Shown here: positions 20,401 to 32,854 of the stretch, piece by piece
Layout: every line of letters begins with the position of its first letter
Position numbering within the stretch: position 1 is the stretch's first letter
Assembly: GCA_918026815.1 (NCBI GenBank)
Contig: CAKJVC010000097.1
Location: 310,001-374,000, forward strand
DNA length: 64,000 bases
Direction: 5' to 3'
Source: Chalara sp. BL73
Taxonomy: Eukaryota; Ascomycota; Leotiomycetes; Helotiales
Notes under the pieces: generated by a model
Told to the model about the DNA's origin: nothing
The model's database searches: none
What the model saw: the letters and a program-made list of their open reading frames with translations, nothing else
Program-made: the position numbers and the translations under genes

Positions 20401-23114
20401 CTATGGATAAGAACCTATATATCCAAAAGGGATCATATTCCCGGGCATAGTATCAAAGTCAGGAATATTATAATCAAAAAAGTCCGAAACGTCAAACGCC
20501 TCTGAAAACTCGGAATCCGTAGGAATTACAACGTAATTTTTGGTGTAGAAAGCCGGTTGCAAAGTAGGGTCATCTGTTATCGGATCCCGCGCATAGCCCA
20601 ACTCCTTTTTCATTGTTAGAATTATTAAGCACTATATAGAACTGAGCTTACCGGAGATGACAGAAACAGATTGTTTGAATTCTCCGTACTCGGAATAACT
20701 TTATCGGGAATACATTTTATTTCGCTAGCATTCGCCGTGGCATGCATTTCTGTATCTCGGACGTATTGCCGTGCAATTTGGCCAATTTCTGATAAAATAG
20801 AAGATTGGAAAAACCCATTAGAAGCGTATTCCAATCGACAAAAATAGCCAGCGGCGAGGCCAAGTAATCCAAGATTTTTATTAGTTTGAGGGTATGTTGG
20901 GTTATATACAACTATGTCAAAAATGATAAACATCGCCGATAGCGGCATAGAACCAAGAATCCTTTGAATGTTGAGCTATCAATTATAAAACGGAATTATG
21001 CATTAACTCACCAAATAGGGTTGTATGCCTCAGTGTCGATGTAAGCAGTAAGTTCAATGACTATGCGAGCAGAATCCAGGAGTGCTTTTTTGCTTTCCAG
21101 TTGGCGGTCAGATTGCTCCATAGAATGTCGTAGACTTAATCGAGATAAAGCAATCACCACGCTGTAAAAGTAATACTGTATCCTGACCAAGATCGCCATT
21201 GAAATATGGTTCGACATTAGGTTGGGTTGGATAGTCTTGCCTGGGCGAACCGCTATCGGAGTTGACGTTCTCCAGGCCTCAAGCTCGTAATTAAACATGT
21301 CAATCGAGGCGGATATTGACTCTGAGTCATTTAAGCTCGCACTAGCAGAGAAAAGCGTCTCATATATCCTGGAAAGCAGCCGAGTGAAGCGGGCTTGACA
21401 TAAGAGCCAGTCAAAATCTTCAAATACCATCTCGTTTGTCTTCGGAATTGGAGCTGATATATCGTAGTCGAGTATGGCCTAGCAGTGTAAGCGACCCGCT
21501 GCTGTTACTGTGGGGAGAAAAGCTTACGGATGTCCTGTTACAGGCAAAAGACCCCAATTTGTCTAAGATATAGACGACCCAGAAGGTCCTATTACATACT
21601 TCCTTGACTTCTTTGCCATAGATCGCTTTGTTGAAACCAATTAATTGTACCATCCTTGCGGCTTCAGTAACTAACATATGCTCAAGATGTATATATGAGG
21701 AGTTATGGGCGAAAATAGCCTGGGATCAATTAGCAATAGGCTGATTAAAGCGGCCGAAGAGACAAACCATTACAGTTACTGCCTAGGGGTAGTCAATACT
21801 AATACTATTATTGGTGCTTGGAAATACTTGCCTGTATACTCTCAAGTGAGTTATTGAGCACAAGAATCTCTGGAAGGAATTCTAGGGCAGTCTGATAAAG
21901 CTTCTTCGCGATGCCGTCGTTGGAATCAAATCTGTCACCATTTTTGTACTGTGATCCCAATGCGAGCACAGTGAAGTAAGTCGCCAAAAAAGGTTGACCT
22001 CTTTGTTTTCGAGGCATTTCCGAGTTAAATGCTCTCGTTTCGAAGCTTTTCCGGTCTATAAACGGATATATAGGATGAACGTTGACAAAGTATGCTATAA
22101 ACTATGTTAGCTTAGTGTTAAGGTAATTTAGTTCGTCTCTAATTGTACCGGTACTGTAAGACTTTGCGATTTCTTCGGGTATCTCAGGAGCAGTAGATGA
22201 GCGGTTGACCTTGTTGCGAAGACTCAGGGTGTCGGAGTTGCGACCTATACGCAAATTGATAGTAGTGGCTAGTTTCTCTAGAACATCCTTGAACCTCGTA
22301 TGGCCTAGAATATTGGATATGGATTTGACTCTACTTTCGGAAAAGAATGCAATCCCCGAGCTTCCAACTACATATAGTTTAACGCAGTTATGCTTCTAGT
22401 GATAACAATTTTTGTATATCTTACCTTGATTCTCTTGATTCTAGAGTTTTTTTTATTTTGTTAGATTCATTTATTTGTGTTTCTGGGGAAGCAGACCTTC
22501 AGCACCGAAGTTTCATTATCACATACTGTGTGGCGTATTTCGTCCTTTAGTATCCTATCTATATATAAATATTTTGGAGATAACCCGAAGTTCTGCTCCG
22601 AAATAGAATAACTAGTTACTTCTGATGTTGATCTGAGGGTGCCGCTCCTATGAGGCAAAGTCTGCTGGTATTGCCCATTGAATATAGACAATCCGGTTGT
22701 TGATACCATAGATTCTTTTAGAGTAGTAAGTAAATCTCGAACAAAAAAATTCTCTGGTTTTTGAGTCTTACCCATGGGAGTGGAAAGTAGTTCTGGTACT
22801 GGTTGTCGCACTTTTCGTCTGTTTCTACTAAAGTGGCACGGGACTCGTCGTTTCTTAACCATAGAAGTAAGCCTCTCCCGTTGCTTTCTTTCCCATCTAA
22901 GGATCTGTAGATGGACACTAACAGAGCAGTTGACACAAGCTAAAGCATCTGTGTTCCTGGATTCTTGAGTTTAGGATTAGCTACATGGGCCCGCTGCTGA
23001 GTTTGGAATACATGGCAAATACCCACTCTCACAACGGACTTTACGAGCTTTGCAGAGGTCGCAAGTCTTGGACTTCCTTGGTTGCAAAGTGCCGGCGTTC
23101 TGTGGTTGAGACAT
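20401..23114 (-). CDS. Zn2Cys6 fungal-specific transcription factor, 12 exons
   Basis: The exons (5' to 3') are 23023-23114, 22923-22956, 22772-22853, 22497-22714, 22425-22440, 22149-22367, 21832-22094, 21768-21782, 21528-21719, 21012-21478, 20652-20961 and 20401-20604. All phases close to give 703 aa. The zinc cluster Cys18-X2-Cys21-X6-Cys28-X9-Cys38-X2-Cys41-X6-Cys48 spans the first three exons. The middle homology region is present: GIAFFSESRVKSI, AYFVNVHPIYPFIDRKSFE, EAARMVQLIGFN and CNRTFWVVYILDKLGSFACN. Exons 5 and 8 are only 16 and 15 nt; the intron after exon 7 is GC-AG (CAG|GCAAGT). The exon-4 donor (GTCTGC) is weak. Strikingly intron-rich and AT-rich, yet no stop interrupts the spliced frame, so it appears functional. 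A decayed copy of its last two exons lies at about 35575-35990. Target genes unknown; the reductase and monooxygenase just downstream are candidates. Confidence 0.87.
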
Positions 23115-24179
23115 TGAGTTTGGAAAAATATGCAAAAAAGAGCAGTGAAAGAAGTTCAAACTTGACCGACCACATGTCTTAAGAACCGGGGCTTCGTAAA
23201 GCCGACATAGCCCCTGAGGCGGGCTTCCGGTATTGTGAGATTCTCTTTTACCGAGATTTACGTTAAATAAAGTTAATGAGCCCCATATAACCTTTGTAGA
23301 CCAATAATGATGCTCACAATCTATTAGGCTTAGTTCGGAAGTTTTAAGTGGAGAGATCTTGGCAGGTTAGCGACTGGGTATATTTGTTCGTTTTACTATT
23401 TAACGTCTAACTAAAGCGCCGCGCTAGGAACAAACTTGGCGTTTTTCCTTAACCGCAAGTATTAGTCAGGAAGGTATTTACACTGAAACTAGGTAATGAG
23501 CCATCCTCTACGCTCTAGCCCTCCTACTATAGCGACTGAGTAAACTGAGATAAATTGCGTTGGCGTTGGCCCGGCAATGACCAGAGAGCACCTGATAAAT
23601 ATCAAGGTACATGTTCTATTTTGTATATGTCGATTGATACCAGTGCCATGCTGCCGGGATATTAAGCTGATCTCGATCGAATCCTCGTGGAGGGAACTTC
23701 ACTATCATTGACCTCCTGAAACACTTGAGATTGTACAAATAAGCGCTACTCTACTCAAATCGCCGGCGAAAGGAAGTCTGGGGAAAGAACAAGGTCGTTT
23801 AGGTTATTCACTTTCTCAAATAGGAAGATCGTTGATTTTGGGATTTGAGGAACCTTTGGCGCTATGCGACCTTACAACGATCGCGCACATCAAAATTTGA
23901 TTGATGTGTAGAAAGTAAAGGAATATAACACGAACTTCAAATTACTCGACCAAGGTCTTAAAGTGTATGAATGTAGTGTAATAAATCTCCCCGAAGAATG
24001 TTTCTTTTCGGCATGAGGATAACATAAACTCCAAAAGAAAAATATTGCAGCAGCCTTGAGGTCATGAGATGCTAGTTCCAGGAATGTTATCATAGATTGA
24101 CCCAAGACCACTCAGGCTAAGTTAATCCAAACTCAAACCGGTAATCAACATTATTGTCAAACATTACCCGCACTGACAG
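23115..24179. other. AT-rich intergenic
   Basis: About 1.1 kb with no supported gene. A 73-codon reverse frame (23890-24111) has no recognisable features. Confidence 0.5.
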
Positions 24180-26114
24180 CTACCAAGAAAAAGATTCCTC
24201 GAAAAAGTCAATGCTCCATTTCCCTTGACGAGCACGAACAATAGAACGAACGTCATCTCCAAGTGAACCTGTGCCACACACACTGATCGCACAGGCACCT
24301 ATGCGTGAAGCCCTTTCCGTGTCCACGATTTTTGCTATATCAGGCTTACCAGGAAGTATTAGTATGCCGGGAGGCGAGGACCAGCGCATTGTGTCAGCTG
24401 AACGTGTAACATAAACCAAGACTTTGAGCAAGTCCCCGTTTTCTGTCGAACCCAATACTTCGGCCAGCCAGGGGTTGATCCACTCTAGGTAATCGACGCT
24501 TTGTATTATCCAGACGAGTGTAATACGTCGAACTGCCGCTGTGCTATTCTGGTATCCTTGAAGGAGACTGCGCAGATGCGAGACTTGGTGGGTGATGCCT
24601 ACACCAGCGGCGAATAGTATGACAGTGCCGTATGAAGTTAGATCTTGGTAGCCTGAGAGAGGATCAGCAACAAACCCCAAGACATTGTGGGTAGCACACA
24701 CCATAAGGACCCTCTACTAGTGCAGAGATCGTAAATTTCTTTTCCGGGGTAGCCTCTGCTCTTTGAAAAAGAGCATTTGTAAAGCCGGATCGACGACGTA
24801 CGAGTAGACTCATAGATACTTTGCTTAATCCGGATCTATCCAGGTGTTCGAGGCAAAACTGTCTCTCCGAGTCTTCATCGCCTTGACTCCAGGCAAGAGA
24901 GAATGGGTGTGACGTCCACCAACCAATTTTTGGCAGGTAAAGATAGACGTGCTGGCCGCTCTTAAATCTCCATGGCCGGGCGATCTTAAGATTAATACGA
25001 AGGCAATCTCCCGGCAACAGTTCCACCTCCGCATTCGTACCGCCCCGGTTACGTACAATAATTAGACCTAGTCGAAATAGGCGCTCAAGAAACCACAAAG
25101 CCAGGGCAATCTGGACGACGAAGAGTTGGAATAAATTTTTAGATTGGCAGTGAACCCAAATGCCGGCGCAAGCGACAAAAAACAGAAATATATGGAAGTG
25201 TAGAAAGATCTCATAGAAGGCATGACGAGCAGGACTACAAGCCTGTATGAAAATGAGGATGAAAGCAGCAAAGGCCTTTTGAGTTGCAGTAAATATGTCA
25301 GTAAATGGTTTAGGATAGACACTAAAGTTTGAAAAAACGTACGGCGGTGCCCGATGTGTAGAATACATCATGTGCAATAAGTTGCTGAACAGAATCCCAG
25401 CCGTCTATGCACAGTCAGTTTCAGAAGTCGGGAGGTTTGTGTTGGGCAAAACCTACTATCTCTGACCTCATGAAGGAGGAAGAAGACAACATGGGCAATG
25501 GAATGGATAATAGCAGTACGTCCAAACCAGCGATGGGCGAGATTGAAGGTATCAAACGAAAGGCCCATGATCCCAATGAGAGGATTATTGCGTCCGCCTA
25601 AAATAACGACTGGAAGTAGATTTACGATGCTGAGGACACCAGTGCGGTCGCGCATGTCCTCAAGGGCTCGGTGGCTGCTAGGGTCGATGAAGATCATAGA
25701 GAAAGCCACATTGGCAATAATATAGCCAACCAAGATAATGGCCTGTAGGCGACTTGGAAGATAGCCCATATTGAGTCTGAACAACTTGTACTCGCGATGG
25801 TGGCGGGTACGAAAGAGAGGGGCGTCGAAAATGTTGCGTTTGAACCAAGCGTTGGCGCTGCCTGGCTGCGCAAATAGCCGCTGGGTTGGATTGCTCATGC
25901 AGGCGACTCGACGTTGGTAACGGATGCATCTCCCCGCCAAATGATATATCATGAATGTAATGAAAAGGGCAATCCATACTGTGGCAAGATAGATGACCGC
26001 AGACAGATTTTCGTCGGTAGCTTCTATATCTTCAGGGGTCTCTTCCGCTTCCTCAGCGGCGAAGGAGATAGAAGACATGATTGCAATGGCAAAAGAAATC
26101 TTCATAGATGCCAT
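24180..26114 (-). CDS. ferric-reductase-like transmembrane flavocytochrome
   Basis: The exons are 25457-26114, 25343-25404, 24702-25275 and 24180-24652 (588 aa). The N-terminal half has about seven hydrophobic helices. Paired haem-ligand histidines sit in NLAHRWFGRTAIIHSIAHVV (His194, His208 region) and RHAFYEIFLHFH (His258, His266/268). The C-terminal half has the FAD-binding block RFKSGQHVYLYLP...HPFSLA (HPFS at about 363-366), the NAD(P)H-binding YGTVILFAAGVGITH and the terminal CGTGSLGDDVR. This is the FRE/NOX superfamily layout: electrons pass from NADPH through FAD and two haems across a membrane. Substrates may be Fe(III) or Cu(II), but small-molecule reduction is also possible for paralogues that lie in clusters. 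The start region has a hydrophobic leader. Second-exon frame chosen because it matches the GWDSVQQL and FYTSGTA pattern and keeps phase. Confidence 0.88.
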
Positions 26115-27306
26115 AGTGATGATGGGGAAAAAATCCTAGATTCAAAAAGATAAAGGTGAGAATGAACAAAAGAGCTTGGGAGTTAGGGTAATGATGTTAG
26201 TTTTGTAGGAATTTGCAAACCGCAAGTGCAAGTGCGTCGTTGTAAAAAGTTGATGTGTGGAGGAATACAATTTTGCTGAGACCACAGTATATATATGTGA
26301 TAGAATGCAAATACATAGTTACACCGCGGTTCAAGTGTGCTGGCATGAAGGTGAACAATGCAACCCTTAATTGAGTTTAATAGCTTCAATATTCGAGGGC
26401 GGTGCGTACACGTACTGTACGGCAATGGGCTACGAGGACGCTCCGAGGCAACGATGAGACTGCCTGGAGATTAGCTGGGGATTGCCCAGAAATAATGGCC
26501 AAGCAGGAGCGCTGATGAACTTGGCTACTAAACGGCATCGTAAAATCGTGTATCTTCGTTGCTCGATCTTTTCTGTGGTGGAACACCAAGTGACTTGGCA
26601 AAGTGGCATGGACTTGGCAAGTCTTGTTTCTTTAATATACTTACACTGCCTCTGCCTAGGTACGTGGCAGGTCGGCCCTTTAGTATATGCAGCCGACAGA
26701 CTCGGGGTCTCGCTTCTCGGAACTCCAGCCTTGGCTTTAGCCCCTTTCCTCTATGATTGTTAGAACAAAATGGATGATTTGGTTTAAAATCCGGATCTAG
26801 GTAAATTCAATAGTCCTTTTTAAGGCGACAATCAGCATGGTAGCCGTTGCTTAAGAATCGAACGTAAGTCTCTAGTAGAGCAACATTTCAGAGAAGCCGA
26901 AAAGAAGCAAGGGTCACAACATAGTGAGGAAAACAAGTAAGTGGCACTACTGCGGAAAAGCTCTCGCAACACGGATCTTGGCGTTGCCTATGAATCGCGC
27001 GGAACTTGGCACTAACACACTTTTGCCGAAAGGCTCTCGCAACTCGGGTCTTGGCGTCGCCTACTGAATTTGCGCAGAACGTGCCCCTGTCTACATTGAT
27101 CTATTCTGTTCGTCCGTCGCAGCAGTGTGAAGCTCCAATTTTTCGTTCCCTCTGGGAATTTATTTCGGGTTCACTTGAATGGGCCAACTTTGAATAACAT
27201 GGTGCATTTCAATCTACACCAGCGGCGTAAATGTATATATCTTAGCTCGCATAAGTTCCATTTCGAGGTTATTTGACTCTGCTGTCATGTGTTTTCGTCG
27301 ATCGAA
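26115..27306. promoter_or_regulatory. divergent spacer between reductase and FAD monooxygenase
   Basis: About 1.2 kb between two divergent genes. It contains a diverged 63-bp tandem duplication at 26951-27085, one copy of which carries CGCGGAAC (26998), the core seen in the 10.3-kb repeats. No gene is supported; forward frames at 26482-26763 lack any features. Confidence 0.5.
26951..27085. repeat. diverged tandem duplication, period about 72 bp
   Basis: CTCTCGCAACACGGATCTTG at 26961 recurs as CTCTCGCAACTCGGGTCTTG at 27033, both followed by GCGT(T/C)GCCTA and ending in G(A/C)AC(T/G)TGGC-like words. The differences are mostly transitions. Confidence 0.75.
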
Positions 27307-28632
27307 ATGATCACTCTGAATAAGGTATAGAGAGCCCTAAAAGTGATCAATCCACAGCATCTAATAGTGCCGCTGCAGGTGATTATCATTGGAGGCGGTC
27401 CTACGGGGATCGCTGCAGCATTACTCCTCAAGCAAAACAACCATTTGACTCCCGTCATCTTCGAAGCGGCTCTTGAGACGAAAACCATAGGAGGTGCAAT
27501 TGGCATTCCATCAAATGGCCTCCGACTTCTTGACCGACTGGGCGTGTACGAAGAACTTATCTCTCGCGGATCATGCGCAACCGACATTGTCTTGCATTCT
27601 GTAAGAGGCTCAATTTTGGGCCAAATAGATATGGTGTCCTGGAGCAAAACCAAAACCGGATACGGGCTTCTGAAGATCATGAGAACTGATTTAATGGACG
27701 TACTCTGTAGGGCAGCTGAAAAAGCTGGCATCAAGATTCATTACGGAAAAGAGCTAGTGGGAATTCAGGAAACTGACGAGGAAGTTGTGGCGAGCTTCTC
27801 TGATGGAAGTTCTGAGGCAGCCGATTTGCTTCTGGGCTGCGACGGTGCCTACTCCAGTGTTAGGAGTTTGTACGTGGATCCTGAAACAGAACCTCAATAT
27901 ACTGGAATATCGGACTTTTATGCTCTAGTCCCAACATCCGATCGACCGACCACCCCTGGGTCACTCCATGCATTGCATACGACCTTTACCATCAACGGGA
28001 TGTTCGCGCTTATGCACTGTCGAAAAATGAACGACATGAATTACTGGTTTTTCTCCTACGCTGTCCCGGGTCCTGTCGCAGATGGAGGGAATGGGAGTGC
28101 CTGGAAGGAGCTGAAAGAAAACCAAATCGAATCATTCAATCCAATATTACAAGAGATGTTAGCCGAAGTTGGAGGAGAATGGGGTGATATGTTACGAGAT
28201 TTTGTTGCCAAGAGTAAGGAGGTTGGCTTTCACCCTATCTTCAACCTTCCGTTAGGTGGACCGTGGCACAAAGGACGATGTCTGTTACTTGGAGACGCAG
28301 CGCACGCAATGTCGCCTCACCTTAGTCAAGGAGTTTCTATGGCGCTTGAAGACGTGTTTCTATTCTCGCGGCTGTTGAGTAAGACTTCCGCACTTGTGAC
28401 CGAGGAGCTCTTTCAGGCATATGATAGGAACAGAAGACCAAGGGTTGAGGAGATATCTAGCATGTCGAAGAGCAATGGAAACTCAAGAAAGAAAACGAGC
28501 CCTTGGCGTCTCTGGGTTAACGAGATTGCGGCAATTGTGTTGCTTGGGTTTTACAATTTTTTCAATCTGGGAATGTTCGGCATCGGACAAAAGACAATGA
28601 TTTATAATATTGAGGAGAAGCAGCTTTTCTGA
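27307..28632 (+). CDS. FAD-dependent monooxygenase (salicylate hydroxylase-like) with C-terminal membrane anchor
   Basis: A six-codon first exon (27307-27324), a 54-nt intron (branch CATCTAAT, acceptor CTGCAG) and exon 27379-28632 give 423 aa. The splice places Met-Ile-Thr-Leu-Asn-Lys directly before VIIIGGGPTG (dinucleotide fold, 7-16). The DG motif GCDGAYSSVR is at 159-168 and the GD motif LLLGDAAHAMSPHLSQG starts near 309. The C-terminus ends in a hydrophobic helix (AIVLLGFYNFFNLGMFGIG), as in anchored fungal monooxygenases of secondary metabolism. It could hydroxylate an aromatic or a polyketide/terpenoid; substrate unknown. An upstream start in the unspliced frame is unlikely because it lacks the compact Rossmann N-terminus. 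Confidence 0.9.
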
Positions 28633-29059
28633 TGGCAGAGCAAATCTAGAAGAATGGCAATGTTAGCTCTATTTTAGTGGATTCTCAACTCTTTGGTGCA
28701 GATCTTAGCAGGGCAGTTCTTTAATAGGTGGAATCTGAACCAAGACATTGTAAATTCTAAGTCTGAAGTTTGATTACATGCTCACAATAGACTGCGGATA
28801 TACAGCATTAACAAGAATAATATTCCGAGCTTATGCGAGGAAGCGCAAGTCTGCAAAGTAAATATTTCGCTAACGAAATGGAGCATATAGCGATGTCAAG
28901 TCAGATTGCATACAGTGCCAAAAACCTCAGGTGTTTGTTCCAAATATCTTCTGGTAATTAATGGAAGCAGGAAATAAATCATTACATATTTTCGCTTGTA
29001 TGCAACACCAAATTCATCCACGAAGCTCTTAAATAACAAATAGGTACCACTAGACAACA
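28633..29059. other. AT-rich intergenic
   Basis: No gene or repeat seen. Confidence 0.4.
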
Positions 29060-29775
29060 GATATAATCTTGCCATATGTCAATGGTAAATAAACGTCGCC
29101 AAGAATTGAGGATCCATCTCGAACTGGTATTTGGATGTCGCGCGTTACCTTGAAGCCTGCATCCGGTAGACGAAGGCGAATGCGGGTATGAGAGACAGTT
29201 TTAGGCTGAGTCCCAAGCTCAGCACATATTTGAGAAAGAACATCGCCAAGAGCATTTTTGTCTGGGATATACGGGCCAATCTGCGAAGTAAACTTTGAAA
29301 GAATTCCATGAACCTACAACAAGTTCAGAGAATTGTCAGCCATCTTTGCGTGCTTTAGCCAGAACAGGCTGGATGTTGCCCACCTTCTCATCAATACTGA
29401 AGTGTTTTCAGAACCAAGGTTGTTGTTAAGGCTGTATAACAACCTTGCCCTGTTGATCAGACGGGTATCGAACATTGATGTCTCCTTTGGCAGGAGGTTG
29501 GCGATAGTCAAGATTTCCTTCGCGCGGGTGGTTCCAATAGCTAGGTCGCCAAGGGCAAATGTGACAAATTTGCTTGGGTAATAGTAGCACACATAATTGG
29601 AGCCGGTGACTCCTTCAGAGCAACCGCTACGATAGGCGAGATTGATAACATCGACGAATCTCCCTTGCATGCTCATTTTATCAATCTGCTTTGATTCCAG
29701 CGACCAACCTTCAACTACCTCCTGAATGAGCGAGCATATAAGAACACAGGGTGTGAAGGCTGATTTTGGTCGCAA
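29060..29775 (-). pseudogene. protein-like but broken ORF pair, family unknown
   Basis: The frame 29314-29775 (153 codons) and a second open frame at about 29060-29320 both read like ordinary protein. The second contains KTVSHTRIRLRLPDAGF and IPVRDGSSILGDVYLPL. The latter resembles the N-terminal strand of S15/CocE-type hydrolases (RDG...DVYLP), but the frame stops soon after. The only sensible intron between the two (donor AAG|GTGGGC, acceptor TTGTAG at about 29323) joins them out of phase. I treat this as a decayed gene. An intact gene with an unusual structure remains possible. Confidence 0.35.
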
Positions 29776-29905
29776 GCGTACCTAGAGTCGACTGAAAAAA
29801 TATCCACGTATGTTGTTCAAAATTTCCGCCCCGAGGCGTCGAAGTCTGAGGTCTCGGGTTTCGGTGATCTTGTATTGGGGATGGGTATAACTGGGAGGAA
29901 CACAA

Positions 29906-32854
29906 GTAGTCAGGGCTTGGAGCTCACCAACGTACGAAACTTGTGCCGGGTCCTTGGTTGGTTATCAGGCTATGAACCGGGAGTAGTGATCCGATCGCAC
30001 TCAACAGATAAGCAGCGATTTCGAATCCGTCATTTGGTGATATGGAGGCCCTCAGGTCATGCGTACTGTAACTAGATATGGTTGTTACCCTTCTCTCTGC
30101 CAACATTATTTTGTACCTAGATTTGCTCACCTATTCTGGGAGGGCGACATGCCTTCCGTTATTTCTGGTGCAGTCCCCACAGGATGAGAGATCGCCTCAA
30201 CGGGATTCTCTCCTGTCAGCAATGTGTTTCTAACTTACATTGTTGTAATGATCTTGGTAATTTATCGGTGATGCGTGTGGAGTGTTAAAAAGAAGACGGA
30301 GCTGGCAAGTGCTCTTAATATTTTTCAAATGCTTGGATTGACGATGCGAAGTCTGCTTCGTCGTTCTAGGGAACGCTTACCCATCCGACACACTCCTGCT
30401 GCCTTATTTTCGACTTCCCGGTCACTTGACTATTGGCTCCTATGAATCGTTGCCAAGTGCGAATGAGACGTCGAATTTGACCCCTCCCTGGTGAATCTGC
30501 CTCGCTCGCACCTCTTGATTATGTCGGGGAGTAAGAATAGTTGCATGCCTCCATTCTCCAGCACCATACTTCTTGTTCTATATTATCACATGCGGTGAGA
30601 TGCATTGAGGAGCAAAGTTGGTGCAAAATTTAGCTGATTGTGCTCCTCCTCCCGGCGACAGCGTTGTCATCATCTGCAGCTACAGCCTGGTCCATCTTTT
30701 GCGAAGTGCAGAAGTGCAGAAGGTGAGCTGACACACTTCGTTTTTCTACTATTCCCACCGTTTCCTTGTCCTTTATTTCACCTACTAAACATTCCACACA
30801 AGCACAAGCAGCAGTGTGCCGTCGTGCAAACCAGCCTCCGATGGCAAAAGATGGTGATCGCAGGGCCGCTGCCTCAACGGCCGAGAATGGTCTTCCATTG
30901 TCAGCGGACTCTTCTGCAGTATGCAAAGATAATGTGAGCACATATTCTCGGTTTTACGGTATCTGCAGACGGATATATATCTCACTCATGCCGATATTCC
31001 TGTCATCTCGATCCTTTTCTCCTTAACCGGCTGTGTGTTCGCTTCCACATTTCATCCTCCTTAAAGTCCGTGGCGCACTAGCCCTCTCTTTCTTCCTCTA
31101 ATCGAGTTGCATAATTATTGCAGCAGCTCTCGTGCAAGTTGCCTTGTCTCTTCTCCGATTGGCATAATGGTGCTCTCGAGCGGCAAGGTGAACTTCAAGG
31201 AATTAATACCCCACCTCCAACTCCACCCATTCCTTCCTGCGCTTCCACATAAGCCTGAGCCTCCACCTGATCCTGAATCCAGGCCTGAGGTCCACTCTCC
31301 ATCGCCCCGGGACTCTTACACCATCTCCCCTTCTCCCCCCTCCCTTCCTAATAGCCCGCTTCCCCGCACTCCGATACAACTCAAACTGACACAATCTCTC
31401 CAAATTTATCAAGATAACTCACTCTGTCTCTCGGCTTCCCCCGTGCCGGGCCCATGCTTATCAGTATGCACGAAATTGATGAACCGGAATTCATCGTTAG
31501 ATAACGCGTTTGGAGTGACGGGACCGAAATAATTGAAGAGAAGACAGTGCTGCAGCATTTGCTCGCATGCCTCGTGGTGGCCGGAAAGGAGAGTTGTTTA
31601 CTTCGCTTAGCTTTAAACGATTTGAGATGTCGGCTGCCAATGCGAGCGGATGGGTGACACGCATCAGTTATAATTTGAGGTGTTGCTAAATGATTCACCA
31701 TATTCATTCAAATATACCTGAATTCAAACCCTACACAGTCCAATAGCTACACGGCTAATGGTTTCGTACCACAATGCAACACAGACATACAGGCGATTCT
31801 AGGTAAGTCAAACACCCCAATCAGCAACTCGCTTCTTCACGGATGGTAAAAGTTCCACGGGTGTTGGCGTTGATGGATCTAAGTAAGCTTGTAGTCCGCC
31901 TCCAATGTTCCCGCCCGCTAAGCTGGTTGTTGAACTTCGGGCAATCATCATCGAGAAGATCATCTTTGAGATCCAATCGGTGTCAATGTACTGGAATTTT
32001 CTTGAATGCTCTGGAACTGCAAGCAGCTTGAACACATTCGTCTTGTCGCACTGCCGAAGTTGGAAGCTTACCCCATACTTTTGGTCAACCAATTAGCCTC
32101 TCTGAGTATTGACATCTCTTAACTCATGATGAAAGTTGAATGACGACAGTTACTCCTTAATCTCGTACCACATGCGCTTCGTGGAAAACGTTATTACAGC
32201 AGAAAAAGCTTTACGCAAGTTATCACTCTGCTCCCAGATCGAGCGTCGACATTCAAGCGAAGAGAACAAGGATTTGTGGGCTTTCGAAATTACCCTGTCT
32301 CTGTAAGACGCGCTAACAATAGTACCACACATTCCGGTAGCTAGCTAGCACAGCTACCCAGAGAAGCGCGTGCAAAGGTTACGTATGATGAAAATAGTCT
32401 CCAGATGTTAAGATTTTCCTACTTTTTAGGCCTTCCGTCTCGCCACGCGATGCGTTCCTTATGTGAACAGCTGGTAGACAATGACCATCTACTCTTCCCA
32501 AAGAAAAGTAATAGTGGAGCTATATCTGGGTGCGCAAGCTCTTCGTAGTTACATGCTTAAGATTGTTTTGAAGCGTTGGCCCAAAACTGGCCAGGTCCGA
32601 GCAATGCCCTCGAAGAAGTTTTACAACTACCAGCATGTAAAGTATGCCCTTGCTCTCCTGCTTCCTTTAAAACATAATAATTATTGCTCTTCCAGCCGCG
32701 TAGCCTCCGGCTTGGACACCCCAATAAAGTATCCACCCTTGCGTTTATGAAGAAAGGGAAGAGGAGAACCGGTAAGAAAGACAACATGATATATTCTCTC
32801 ACACTCTGCATTGGCTGTTGAGCATCCAAATATATAACTCTATAACCCCAATTT
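29906..32854. other. gene-poor stretch of about 3 kb
   Basis: Short frames only. A proline-rich forward frame sits at 31107-31532, listed separately. A reverse 94-codon frame at 31808-32092 contains a plausible mixed composition but no recognisable motif. The region is noncoding or relic as far as I can see. Confidence 0.4.
31167..31532 (+). CDS. hypothetical Pro/Ser-rich short ORF
   Basis: An ATG at 31167 opens a 121-aa frame with a Pro-rich middle (KPEPPPDPESRPEV, SPSPPSLPNSPLPRTP) and no domain. There is no intron or conserved motif to support it. It may be chance in a C-rich stretch. Confidence 0.2.
   Translation: MVLSSGKVNFKELIPHLQLHPFLPALPHKPEPPPDPESRPEVHSPSPRDSYTISPSPPSLPNSPLPRTPIQLKLTQSLQIYQDNSLCLSASPVPGPCLSVCTKLMNRNSSLDNAFGVTGPK

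Noticed and set aside
13536..28632. A complete secondary-metabolite gene cluster
   Set aside because: No polyketide synthase, NRPS, terpene cyclase or prenyltransferase is encoded in the window.
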